This document shows, one piece after another, positions 21,301 to 26,606 of a stretch of 26,606 bases of DNA. The first letter of the stretch is position 1. The number at the start of each line of letters is the position of its first letter. The notes under the pieces are model-generated. The model was not told where the DNA came from, searched no databases, and saw only the letters and a program-made list of their open reading frames with translations. The translations under genes were made by a program, and so were the position numbers. Origin of the DNA: a virus; the IMG/VR virus record IMGVR_UViG_3300024192_000006, positions 1-26,606 of that record; one strand, given 5' to 3'.

Positions 21301-22364
21301 GTGAAATTGTGTATCTTGGTACAAATGGTGCGCTTGTCGACATTATTCCTACAACACCTGACCATGAAGTGCGTTTAGGTTACTGTATACGGTCGGCAGT
21401 TGCTCCAGAAGGTAAGATGTATGTCAGTCTAGATTTAGGTTACGATGTGGAAGATCTACATGATGTATCAATTAACTCCTTACAAGATAAAGATATATTA
21501 TCATATAATAGTTCATTAAGCGTTTATGAAAATGTAACTAGTACAAATTGGGAATCAACCTATACTACTGTAAGTTCGAATAGCGCTAACTGGGTTAAGT
21601 ATGATATTGAAGATATTGCTACACCTGCAACATGGGTACTAGATATTGATAATTTAACTGATCCAGAAGTGTTAGGTGATGCAGATGGCTCTGCTACAAA
21701 AGTACCAACACAGCAGAGTGTAAAGGCATATGTCGATAGTATTGTAACCGGTGTTAATAATTTGGAGGGTGGTTATAATGCGAGTACAGATAGCCCACCG
21801 TTAACAGCAGGTACTGGTGTATCGCAAGGTGATACATATTATATTGAAACAGGTGGTACGTTTTACGACATACAAGTTGATAAAGGTGATTTAATTATCG
21901 CGATAGAAGACGGTTCTAATATAAAAGATGAATGGGTTATTGTTAACAGAAACCTTCAAGATGAATTAATCGATAAATGGAATAGTAATTATACTACCAC
22001 AAGTGCTAATAGCGCTGATTGGCAGTCCACATATACGACAGTAGGCACCTATAGCGCTAATTGGGGAGCAGGAGCGTCTGTTGTAACACAAAGTACGCCG
22101 CCGTTAGCGGTTGATTCAGAAGTAGGTGATTTGTGGTTTGAAGATGATAGTGGTAAGCTATTTGTATATTATTGGGATGGTGATGCATATCACTGGGTGG
22201 ATACATCTGGCGGTATATCAGATCTAGATAACGTAGTTACAAGCCCGGATTCAGATGTTTCTGCGGAAACAACACAGGTTAATGAAATAATTCAAATAAC
22301 ACAGGCGGGGTATAATGCACTTACCCCACCTGCTGCTAATACGTTATATATTATTATAGATTAA
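18333..22364 (+). CDS. large repeat-built tail fibre protein
   Basis: 1343 residues. Residues 1-110 form a small beta-rich attachment domain (NGTTYIAEKLSVYNGKPVVAIPV); about 110-390 is a long charged coiled coil; a Gly hinge (SGGGGGT, near 392) follows; then come many 14-residue units of the form NWxSTYTTVxxxSA, five perfect-looking 30-residue repeats (residues 636-785), a beta-rich domain near 830-1060 (ITAGQAVYITSAQ), and a C-terminal tip ending NTLYIIID. A module of about 130 residues (KVPTQQSVKAYVD ... NRNLQDELIDKWNSNYTTT) occurs twice. The NWxSTY units probably form a trimeric coil. Role: host recognition as a trimeric fibre on the baseplate. Late promoter; the adhesin genes follow immediately. 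Confidence 0.85.
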   Translation: MIKLFSEEVNPTFTSSRHNILTVESYNEVFFDVFEFEINGTTYIAEKLSVYNGKPVVAIPVVEKDVKRTIPFVLTEGSFEVLYNEANNEVVNSAEDQRIIDSIMIEDDVVDIARDYKEDLLEEVEVAKRHAAEYAERVRLQKIAEADITIEEKKQSIREFFDTSKVDLLEEFNTALINNKQDFENYTEQKHSEIEKYLTSRIENNFSEFFDINEERIKELDGRIELSLVDKIKAAEGRVTKDVHETVSQQSDVLTEQIKKGVDKALGRVGNVKTAVNDLQDQLLEKIETVDGSIREYYDTRISNIRDEVDILNESQKDYFINLVEESKTRLLEQVNQNKEETVQALIEENYDPVKGNKDFNKSIKKLKVELEKVISDKFSGELMSLKRAIELSGGGGGTVAKQFANGGVMRGDLTVIGTVSADCGDSNDWCSTYTTVNANSALWNTGGYDFSLLESTSGNWNSTYTTVGTYSANWESTYTTVGSNSADWVTYSSDSISAANWVLDENNLGSNSNTKVPTQQSVKAYVDNIVTGVNNLKGGYDASTDSPPLTAGVGVLQGDTYYIETGGLFYTEQVDPGDLIIAIEDGSNAEGKWVAVNRNLQDELIDKWNSNYTTTSANSANWQSTYTTVDAASGNWNSTYNTVTSLSDTWDDQFDSTAIEAASANWDSTYNTVTSLSDTWDDQFDSTAIEASSGNWDSTYNTVTSLSDTWDDQFDSTEIEASSGNWDSTYNTVTSLSDTWDDQFDSTEIEAASANWDSTYNTVTSLSDTWDDQFDSTEIEAASGNWNSTYTTVTNESADWESTYTTVDTESANWDSTYSTVGTYSADWESGGTGDFCGKVVTMDQLSSCGTGTIGVSANLDVNDNTIDNVHSIQFHLDDTITPVEGNLNWNETEGTLDLGLAGDGIGVMLGMEQVLRVKANENITAGQAVYITSAQGQHPLISLASNDTEEESHAVAGVAAEDIDSNQFGYITTQGILSGIDTSNIPAGEIVYLGTNGALVDIIPTTPDHEVRLGYCIRSAVAPEGKMYVSLDLGYDVEDLHDVSINSLQDKDILSYNSSLSVYENVTSTNWESTYTTVSSNSANWVKYDIEDIATPATWVLDIDNLTDPEVLGDADGSATKVPTQQSVKAYVDSIVTGVNNLEGGYNASTDSPPLTAGTGVSQGDTYYIETGGTFYDIQVDKGDLIIAIEDGSNIKDEWVIVNRNLQDELIDKWNSNYTTTSANSADWQSTYTTVGTYSANWGAGASVVTQSTPPLAVDSEVGDLWFEDDSGKLFVYYWDGDAYHWVDTSGGISDLDNVVTSPDSDVSAETTQVNEIIQITQAGYNALTPPAANTLYIIID
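19836..20219 (+). repeat. fibre module, copy A (copy B at 21633-22039)
   Basis: Encodes WVLDENNLG...KVPTQQSVKAYVD...NRNLQDELIDKWNSNYTTTSANSANW. Copy B encodes almost the same sequence with an insertion near its start (TDPEVLGDADG). The 3' parts are nearly identical in DNA, indicating a recent duplication or conversion. Confidence 0.8.
20238..20687 (+). repeat. five tandem 90-bp repeats in the fibre gene
   Basis: Five in-frame units of 30 residues (NW(N/D)STYNTVTSLSDTWDD, then QFDST(A/E)IEA(A/S)S(A/G)), nearly identical in DNA. Single variants (AIE/EIE, ASA/SSG) are shuffled between copies as expected from recombination. Two more copies lie in the fibre gene at 23916. Confidence 0.95.
20695..20820 (+). 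repeat. 126-bp exact direct repeat shared with 24265-24390
   Basis: Positions 20695-20820 and 24265-24390 are identical base for base as read by eye, in frame in two different fibre genes 3570 bp apart. The identity stops abruptly at both ends. Confidence 0.9.
21633..22039 (+). repeat. fibre module, copy B (copy A at 19836-20219)
   Basis: Second copy of the KVPTQQSVKAYVD module, closer to the C-terminus of the same protein. See copy A. Confidence 0.8.
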
Positions 22365-22368
22365 GGCT

Positions 22369-22614
22369 GTGAATAATATTCTTAACAACGCGATTAATTT
22401 AAAACTAGGAGACGGTCAGGTATCTGCTGCGTATTTAAATGACGTACGAGTATGGCCTGTGTTTGATGGTATTTGGCGCTTCGACACTCCCTCACCTGGT
22501 ACTACAATCACAGGTTTTAAAGTAACTACATCGAGCGGAGGTGTCTTCGTCGATTGGGGCGACGGTGATACTGAGTTTGTAAATTCAGGTCAATCTATAA
22601 ATAAAACGTATTAA
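22369..22614 (+). CDS. N-terminal part of a split LRR tail adhesin (PKD-like domain)
   Basis: 81 residues from a GTG 4 nt after the fibre stop; no in-frame ATG exists, and the protein opens with NLKLGDGQVSAAYLNDVRVWP, a common start of phage tip proteins. Residues 40-81 are the first strands of a PKD/BspA-type domain (FKVTTSSGGVFVDWGDGDTEF...SINKTY) which normally continues with a final strand. That strand (ATVISINPEDG) is found in another frame at once downstream. A one-base backward shift at the TAT codon (22609-22611) would join both reading frames as KTY-LIAMATVISI. So this is one gene, now split by a frameshift, or read through by programmed slippage. Confidence 0.75.
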   Translation: MNNILNNAINLKLGDGQVSAAYLNDVRVWPVFDGIWRFDTPSPGTTITGFKVTTSSGGVFVDWGDGDTEFVNSGQSINKTY

Positions 22615-22619
22615 TAGCT

Positions 22620-23615
22620 ATGGCGACAGTAATAAGTATAAATCCAGAGGACGGCCCTTCAGCTGTTACAAAAATCGATTGCGGGACATCCTCTCCGAAA
22701 CTTAGTGGTACGATTGATGTATCTGCTTTTGAAAATTTACAAGAAATAAGATGCAGAAGTAATCATATAACAGAAATAACCGGTTATACTGATAATACTA
22801 ATATACAGACAATATTTGTGGATGATAACAAACTCAGCGGGTCTATTCCTGATATCACCGGTATGTCGAGTTTACAGCTTATAAATTATGGCAAAAATCA
22901 GCTCACTGGTAGTATTCCAAGTTTAAGCAACAATACGGTGCTGAGAGATTTCTTTTGTTACAGTAATCAACTCACTGGTAATATTCCAAGTTTAAGCAAC
23001 AATACAGTTCTTGAAAAATTTAACTGTGTTGATAATAACTTAACTGGTAATATTCCAAGTTTAAGCAACAATACGGAGCTTTCAGTATTTAAATGTCGTA
23101 GAAATCAACTCACTGGTAATATTCCAAGTTTAAGCAACAATACCGTGCTTGAAATATTTGACTGTGCTGAAAATAACTTAACTGGTAATATTCCAAGTTT
23201 AAGTAGTAATACGGTGCTTGAACAATTTGACTGTGCTGAAAATAACTTAACTGGTAATATTCCAAGTTTAAGTAGTAATACGGTGCTGAGAGATTTCTTT
23301 TGTTACGGTAATCAACTCACTGGTAATATTCCAAGTTTAAGTAGTAATACAGTTCTTGAACAATTTAGCTGTCGTAGAAATCAATTATCTGGATACGTGG
23401 CTGGTTCGGTGCCAACAAGTTTATTATTTTTTAAAGCAGAATATAATCAATTAACTGCAACAGCAGTAAATGCCATTTTAGCAGATCTTGTTGCTGCCGG
23501 CACGACAAATGGTACTTTAAATTTAGGTGGCACGAATGCCGCCCCTACTGGTCAGGGCTCTATTGATGCACAAACTCTTAGAGATCGCAATTGGTCAGTA
23601 ACAGTAGCCCTATAA
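22620..23615 (+). CDS. leucine-rich-repeat tail adhesin (C-terminal part of split gene)
   Basis: 331 residues from the ATG at 22620; the open frame extends upstream to 22605. After the last strand of a PKD-like domain come about nine LRR units, of which seven are 23-residue near-identical repeats NxLTGxIPSLSxNTxLxxFxCxx (22896-23378). The LTGxIP pattern is the plant/bacterial-extracellular type of LRR. A unique cap follows (SVPTSLLFFKAEYNQLTATAVNAILADLV) and a C-terminal beta segment. LRR arrays bind proteins or glycans, so this is a likely receptor-binding tip carried by the preceding fibre. The conserved Cys in each repeat is probably reduced in the ladder interior. Confidence 0.85.
   Translation: MATVISINPEDGPSAVTKIDCGTSSPKLSGTIDVSAFENLQEIRCRSNHITEITGYTDNTNIQTIFVDDNKLSGSIPDITGMSSLQLINYGKNQLTGSIPSLSNNTVLRDFFCYSNQLTGNIPSLSNNTVLEKFNCVDNNLTGNIPSLSNNTELSVFKCRRNQLTGNIPSLSNNTVLEIFDCAENNLTGNIPSLSSNTVLEQFDCAENNLTGNIPSLSSNTVLRDFFCYGNQLTGNIPSLSSNTVLEQFSCRRNQLSGYVAGSVPTSLLFFKAEYNQLTATAVNAILADLVAAGTTNGTLNLGGTNAAPTGQGSIDAQTLRDRNWSVTVAL
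22896..23378 (+). repeat. seven tandem 69-bp LRR-coding repeats
   Basis: Seven units of 69 bp, sharing TTCCAAGTTTAAG and flanking bases almost without change, with changes concentrated at the last seven codons of each unit (DFFCYS, KFNCVD, VFKCRR, IFDCAE, QFDCAE, DFFCYG, QFSCRR). Copy number can vary by recombination without breaking the frame. Confidence 0.95.
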
Positions 23616-23619
23616 TTTT

Positions 23620-23844
23620 ATGTCAATACAAAAAATAACAAATGTCGATAATATTGAAACGACTCAAGAGCAGTGGTGGATACTATATAGTGATGAAACA
23701 AAAATTGTAATAGAAGATCCACTTCAATGCAGTGGGTATACATCATCTCCAAATATAATGGTCATTGCTGATACAGAAGAAGAGCTTCTAACATATATCA
23801 TTGACAACGATATCAAGCCTTTTTCAGATGAAGAGACTATCTAG
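23620..23844 (+). CDS. small acidic protein after the adhesin, possible fibre chaperone
   Basis: 74 residues, acidic, with QEQWWILYSDETKIVIEDP in the first half and TEEELLTYIIDNDIKPFSDEE at the end. Small acidic genes right after a fibre or adhesin gene often encode fibre-assembly chaperones or caps, and the W-x-x-L-Y-S-D segment is reminiscent of such proteins, but I cannot name the family. It begins 4 nt after the LRR gene stop, so it is in the same late unit. It is followed by a 71-bp gap with the late promoter of the next fibre gene. Confidence 0.6.
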   Translation: MSIQKITNVDNIETTQEQWWILYSDETKIVIEDPLQCSGYTSSPNIMVIADTEEELLTYIIDNDIKPFSDEETI

Positions 23845-23900
23845 CTATTTACTGAGTCAAAATAGAAACTAAAAAAGTTATATTATTATAGGTTACTAAG

Positions 23901-23908
23901 AATAAATA
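23901..23908 (+). promoter_or_regulatory. late-type promoter octamer (AATAAATA)
   Basis: Ends 7 nt before the ATG at 23916. Confidence 0.6.
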
Positions 23909-23915
23909 AAGTTAT

Positions 23916-25217
23916 ATGGCTGCTATTAATTTTCCAACTCCTGAAGAAGGCAAAAAACACCGATCTTGGATTTATCAGCAAGGTGCTTGGGTAAAACAAC
24001 CTTTTAATTTTACCTTTATTATAGCATCTTCTGGTAACTGGGAGAGTACATATACTACAGTTGATGCTGAGAGTGCTAACTGGGATAGTACATATAATAC
24101 AGTTACTTCTCTGAGCAATACTTGGGATGATCAATTTGATAGCACAGCAATTGAAGCCGCGAGTGCTAACTGGGATAGTACATATAATACAGTCACCTCG
24201 TTAAGTAATACCTGGGATGATCAATTTGATAGTACGGAAATAGAAGCTGCGAGTGCTAACTGGGATAGTACATACACCACAGTAACTAATGAGAGTGCTG
24301 ATTGGGAGAGTACATATACAACAGTTGATACTGAGAGTGCTAACTGGGATAGTACTTATAGTACTGTAGGTACATATAGTGCTGATTGGGGTCTTATGGG
24401 AGGTACTGAACTAAATCATGACAATAACAACAACGGCACGCAATTAGCACTTGAAGTTGTTGAGAGAAATACTGGCGCGGCGAATCATGATAATATCGTA
24501 CAGGGTAATAGAAGAGGCGCCTCAGCTGTAGATCTGCAGATATATCGCACTTCAGCTGATGAAGTCGCTGCCGGCCCAAGAAGTTCATTACTAGGTGGTG
24601 ATAAAAATAAGATAGGTACAGCAGGTAATGGCTCTACTATTATAGGCGGTTTAAACAATGAAGCGACTAGCAATTATAGTGCTATATTAGCAGGACGAGA
24701 CAATATAATTACCACGCAGTCATGTATAGCCGGTGGTCAAAGTAGTATAATCAATCATGATCGATCATTCATGTTTAATGCGGGTGATTTATCGAATACC
24801 TTTAGTACCGTTAGCGCAGATACATTCAACGTTAGAGTTGGTAATGGTATGCGTCTAGTGTTTGATGAGGTTGATCATACAGGTGATGTATTAACATGTC
24901 TAGATAGTAATGGTATAGGTAAGTGGGCATCATTATATAGTTCTGAGACAATATCTACAACTACTCATACACAGGCAGTTGACACTACACATAACTTATA
25001 TAATGATGATACAGCTGGTGCACAAATTGATGTAACACTACTAGCTCCAACGAGTCATAAAGGAGAGACTACACATATGAAGATAGGCTCAACTGCAGAT
25101 GTGGTATTAACACCAGCAAGTGGTACAATTAATGGAGCTGGTTCTTATACACTAACAACACAATATCAAGCTGTTAAGGTGTTTAGTGACGGTACAAACT
25201 ACTTCGTAATGGCTTAA
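23916..25217 (+). CDS. second tail fibre protein with YadA-head-like repeats
   Basis: 433 residues. It starts with an attachment motif (INFPTPEEGKKHRSWIYQQGAWV), continues with NWxSTYTTV units and two 30-residue repeats shared with the 18333 fibre (residues about 40-158), then a beta-roll region about residues 195-285 (SSLLGGDKNKIGTAGNGSTIIGGLNNEATSNYSAILAGRDN..., cut here for length) like the head repeats of trimeric autotransporters, and ends in a beta-rich tip (TLLAPTSHKGETTHMKIGS ... YFVMA). A trimeric fibre or short adhesin is likely. The 126-bp exact identity with the 18333 gene indicates exchange between the two. Confidence 0.85.
   Translation: MAAINFPTPEEGKKHRSWIYQQGAWVKQPFNFTFIIASSGNWESTYTTVDAESANWDSTYNTVTSLSNTWDDQFDSTAIEAASANWDSTYNTVTSLSNTWDDQFDSTEIEAASANWDSTYTTVTNESADWESTYTTVDTESANWDSTYSTVGTYSADWGLMGGTELNHDNNNNGTQLALEVVERNTGAANHDNIVQGNRRGASAVDLQIYRTSADEVAAGPRSSLLGGDKNKIGTAGNGSTIIGGLNNEATSNYSAILAGRDNIITTQSCIAGGQSSIINHDRSFMFNAGDLSNTFSTVSADTFNVRVGNGMRLVFDEVDHTGDVLTCLDSNGIGKWASLYSSETISTTTHTQAVDTTHNLYNDDTAGAQIDVTLLAPTSHKGETTHMKIGSTADVVLTPASGTINGAGSYTLTTQYQAVKVFSDGTNYFVMA
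24265..24390 (+). repeat. 126-bp exact direct repeat, second copy
   Basis: Identical to 20695-20820. It encodes the NW-STYTTV units just before the YadA-like part of this fibre. Confidence 0.9.
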
Positions 25218-25242
25218 TGTAGATTGATAATGCTGGAATCTG

Positions 25243-25250
25243 ACTAAATA
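25243..25250 (+). promoter_or_regulatory. late-type promoter octamer (ACTAAATA) for the lysis genes
   Basis: Ends 8 nt before the ATG at 25259. Confidence 0.55.
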
Positions 25251-25258
25251 TAGGTACT

Positions 25259-25912
25259 ATGAAGAATAGTATATACAAACATAACCTATTGAGAATGATA
25301 GTTGTTAGTTTAATTCTAACTGCTACATCTTGTAATTTCAGGCAGAATGACAAGCGTGAGGTTATACCACATACTGATAAAGCAGATGTACATAAAGCGA
25401 GTGACGATGTAATGGCCGCAACAGGCTTTGCCTTCACTGCCCAGCAGAGCGTTAGTAATGCTCAAGCTGAGATTATAAAAGCAAAAATATATGCTAAAGA
25501 GATTGAATCTCTTGTAGCAACAATGAAACGTAAAAAGAGTGAGTTTGCTGATAATATTGAAACACTCAGACAGATTTACGTACAGCATATTGTTGTTATT
25601 GAGAAAGAGTTACGTACTACTAGCTCTACTATTAAGAAGCAGATAGTCGCGTTAAGAGAGGCTGAGAAAGAGCTAGAAAGAGCAAAGGTACAAATTGCTA
25701 ATGGTGAAAAAGAGAAGGCTGCATTAAGAGAGAGTAATGCGATTCTTGCTAAAGACCTAGAGAAGTATCAAGCCTATAAAGACAAATACCATAAGCTTAC
25801 AAAGTATAAATGGATTGTTTGGGGTTTAGGTGCTTGGATTCTTGTTAAGTTCTTAGGTGGGCTTGGAGCATGGTCGCCACAAGGTAGAATCGCTAGAGCG
25901 CTGATTGGCTAG
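25259..25912 (+). CDS. candidate unimolecular spanin (lipoprotein with C-terminal membrane helix)
   Basis: 217 residues. The N-terminus is a lipoprotein signal (VVSLILTATSC, lipidated Cys at C25); residues about 60-180 are a long charged coiled coil (ETLRQIYVQHIVVIEKELRT, REAEKELERAKVQIANGEK); and a hydrophobic helix lies near residues 184-206 (WIVWGLGAWILVKFLGGLGAW) close to the C-terminus. A lipid anchor in the outer membrane and a transmembrane anchor in the inner membrane joined by a coiled coil is exactly the u-spanin layout known from phage T1 gp11, though longer. It would fuse the two membranes in the final step of lysis. A membrane protein and an exported endolysin-like protein follow. 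Confidence 0.75.
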   Translation: MKNSIYKHNLLRMIVVSLILTATSCNFRQNDKREVIPHTDKADVHKASDDVMAATGFAFTAQQSVSNAQAEIIKAKIYAKEIESLVATMKRKKSEFADNIETLRQIYVQHIVVIEKELRTTSSTIKKQIVALREAEKELERAKVQIANGEKEKAALRESNAILAKDLEKYQAYKDKYHKLTKYKWIVWGLGAWILVKFLGGLGAWSPQGRIARALIG

Positions 25913-25950
25913 TAGTTGCCTTTCATGGAAAACACACTAAGTATTTTTCT

Positions 25951-26304
25951 ATGAAACTATTAAAATTACCGATTATTACATACGCAAAGCGTTATTGGCC
26001 ACTACTACTCGCCCTTACAGTGCTCATCTACGCTTACACTAGCGGTGCACTCGGAGTTGCTATGAAAGGAATTCTCTTAATTCCAATCTTCACCCTTGCT
26101 GCAGCAGCCTCAGGACTACTTCTGCGTAATGTATATAACAGAAGTACAACAGATAAGTATGTTGATGATAAGGTACAACTCAAAGAAGACTGGGAGTCCT
26201 TGACATCATACGAACGTATTAAGCTAATGAAGTTTGAAGCGCTAACATACTTTATTGGTGGCTCAATTATCGCAGCAGGTCTAGTTATTATTATTAATGT
26301 ATAG
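25951..26304 (+). CDS. three-helix membrane protein, candidate holin
   Basis: 117 residues. Three hydrophobic helices are visible: about residues 15-32 (YWPLLLALTVLIYAYTSG), 38-58 (GILLIPIFTLAAAASGLLL) and 97-115 (FIGGSIIAAGLVIIINV), with a charged cytoplasmic-looking loop in between. Position between a spanin candidate and an exported endolysin-like gene suggests a holin or pinholin, but sequence alone cannot distinguish this from another membrane protein. ACTAAGTA (25936-25943), a one-base variant of the late octamer, ends 7 nt before the ATG. The next gene overlaps by 8 nt. A 9-codon frame (25925-25954) overlaps the start and may be chance. Confidence 0.65.
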   Translation: MKLLKLPIITYAKRYWPLLLALTVLIYAYTSGALGVAMKGILLIPIFTLAAAASGLLLRNVYNRSTTDKYVDDKVQLKEDWESLTSYERIKLMKFEALTYFIGGSIIAAGLVIIINV

Positions 26305-26606
26305 AATAACTACATGTTTTTGTGCACTTCTCCTATTAACCTCATCTGGTGATAGGAGAAGTTTGCCTGAACCTGTCTTTAGACACACACCTAAGACCCA
26401 TCATGAGAAGCTTTGGGATAGTGTAGAGATTAAAGGTTCACAAGTCTTTCGTATTGATAAGAGAATCTCTCAATATGTAGAGAATAAAGCTAGATATGTA
26501 GCTATTGAAAAAATGCGTAATGGTGGAGTACCATCAGCTGTAATCTTTACGTTACATGGTAGAGAGTCTACATGGAGCTTTAAGAAGCACCTACACGAAG
26601 GTAGCC
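26297..26606 (+). CDS. exported endolysin-like protein, 5' part only
   Basis: Incomplete: 103 codons before the window ends. It begins with a short Sec-type signal (MYRITTCFCALLLLTSSG), so the product should leave the cytoplasm without the help of a large holin hole. Near the window end, SAVIFTLHGRESTWSFKKHL contains H-x-R-E-S with a likely catalytic Glu, a pattern I associate with lysozyme-like or transglycosylase-like phage endolysins that continue ...HLHxG. It overlaps the candidate holin by 8 nt. Together with the GH24 lysozyme at 5391-6101, the phage would have two muralytic enzymes, one for lysis and one for entry. Confidence 0.6.
   Translation, partial: MYRITTCFCALLLLTSSGDRRSLPEPVFRHTPKTHHEKLWDSVEIKGSQVFRIDKRISQYVENKARYVAIEKMRNGGVPSAVIFTLHGRESTWSFKKHLHEGS

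Noticed and set aside
22896-23378. Regular 69-bp repeats as a CRISPR-like array
   Set aside because: The repeats are in frame, code for LRR units and have no unique spacers; no cas genes are present.
25925-25954. 9-codon frame (MENTLSIFL) overlapping the candidate holin start
   Set aside because: Too short to support; the ATGA overlap could arise by chance.

Overview
The window looks like part of the genome of a large, strictly lytic, contractile-tailed phage with T4-like regulation and morphogenesis, infecting a Gram-negative host. The DNA is AT-rich and tightly packed. Support for this reading: T4-type late promoter octamers (TATAAATA and close variants) sit directly before structural and lysis genes on both strands; there is a class I ribonucleotide reductase, a T4-gp5-like central spike that is split into pieces, very long repeat-built tail fibres, proteins with T4-style capsid-targeting N-termini, and a lysis block that includes a candidate unimolecular spanin. 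No integrase, repressor, transposase or CRISPR array is visible. Similar fibre repeats are familiar to me from marine phages, so a marine host is a reasonable guess, but the sequence alone does not name it.

Layout. 1-2790: small membrane, lipoprotein and microprotein genes and two late genes of unknown function. 2800-5430: a surface-chemistry island with two glycosyltransferase-like genes, a sulfotransferase-like gene and the start of a third, lost glycosyltransferase. 5391-6432: a GH24 lysozyme (minus strand) facing away from a small late gene with a capsid-targeting-like N-terminus. 6535-9261: nrdB-nrdA. 9302-11576: small proteins, a pair of tandem paralogues (minus strand), and a purine-type phosphoribosyltransferase. 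11587-14401 (minus strand): a three-gene baseplate/spike operon. 14452-17484: four genes that together look like a 7-deazaguanine DNA-modification pathway: a TGT/DpdA-like base-exchange enzyme, a PurN-like formyltransferase, a P-loop kinase and a clear QueF nitrile reductase. 17561-18292: a nucleotidyltransferase-fold protein with a T4-like capsid-targeting peptide. 18333-25217: tail fibre/adhesin genes with tandem repeats, including a leucine-rich-repeat adhesin split by a one-base frameshift. 25259-26606: lysis cassette (spanin candidate, membrane protein, exported endolysin-like protein cut by the window edge).

Two themes stand out. First, the modification cassette: QueF would make preQ1 from host preQ0, the TGT-like enzyme would exchange it for guanine in DNA, and the formyltransferase could cap the aminomethyl group. 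This predicts a formylated deazaguanine in the phage genome that resists host restriction; the kinase is an unassigned extra part. Second, gene starts show a striking promoter geometry. Nine early-type promoters (TTGxxx, 16 nt, TANNNT where a -35 is visible) mostly end 6 nt before the ATG, and twelve late octamers mostly end 5-10 nt before it. Transcripts would then begin at or next to the start codon, so much of the phage's translation would be leaderless. The two promoter classes split the genes sensibly: modification and nucleotide-metabolism genes are early-type; virion and lysis genes are late-type.
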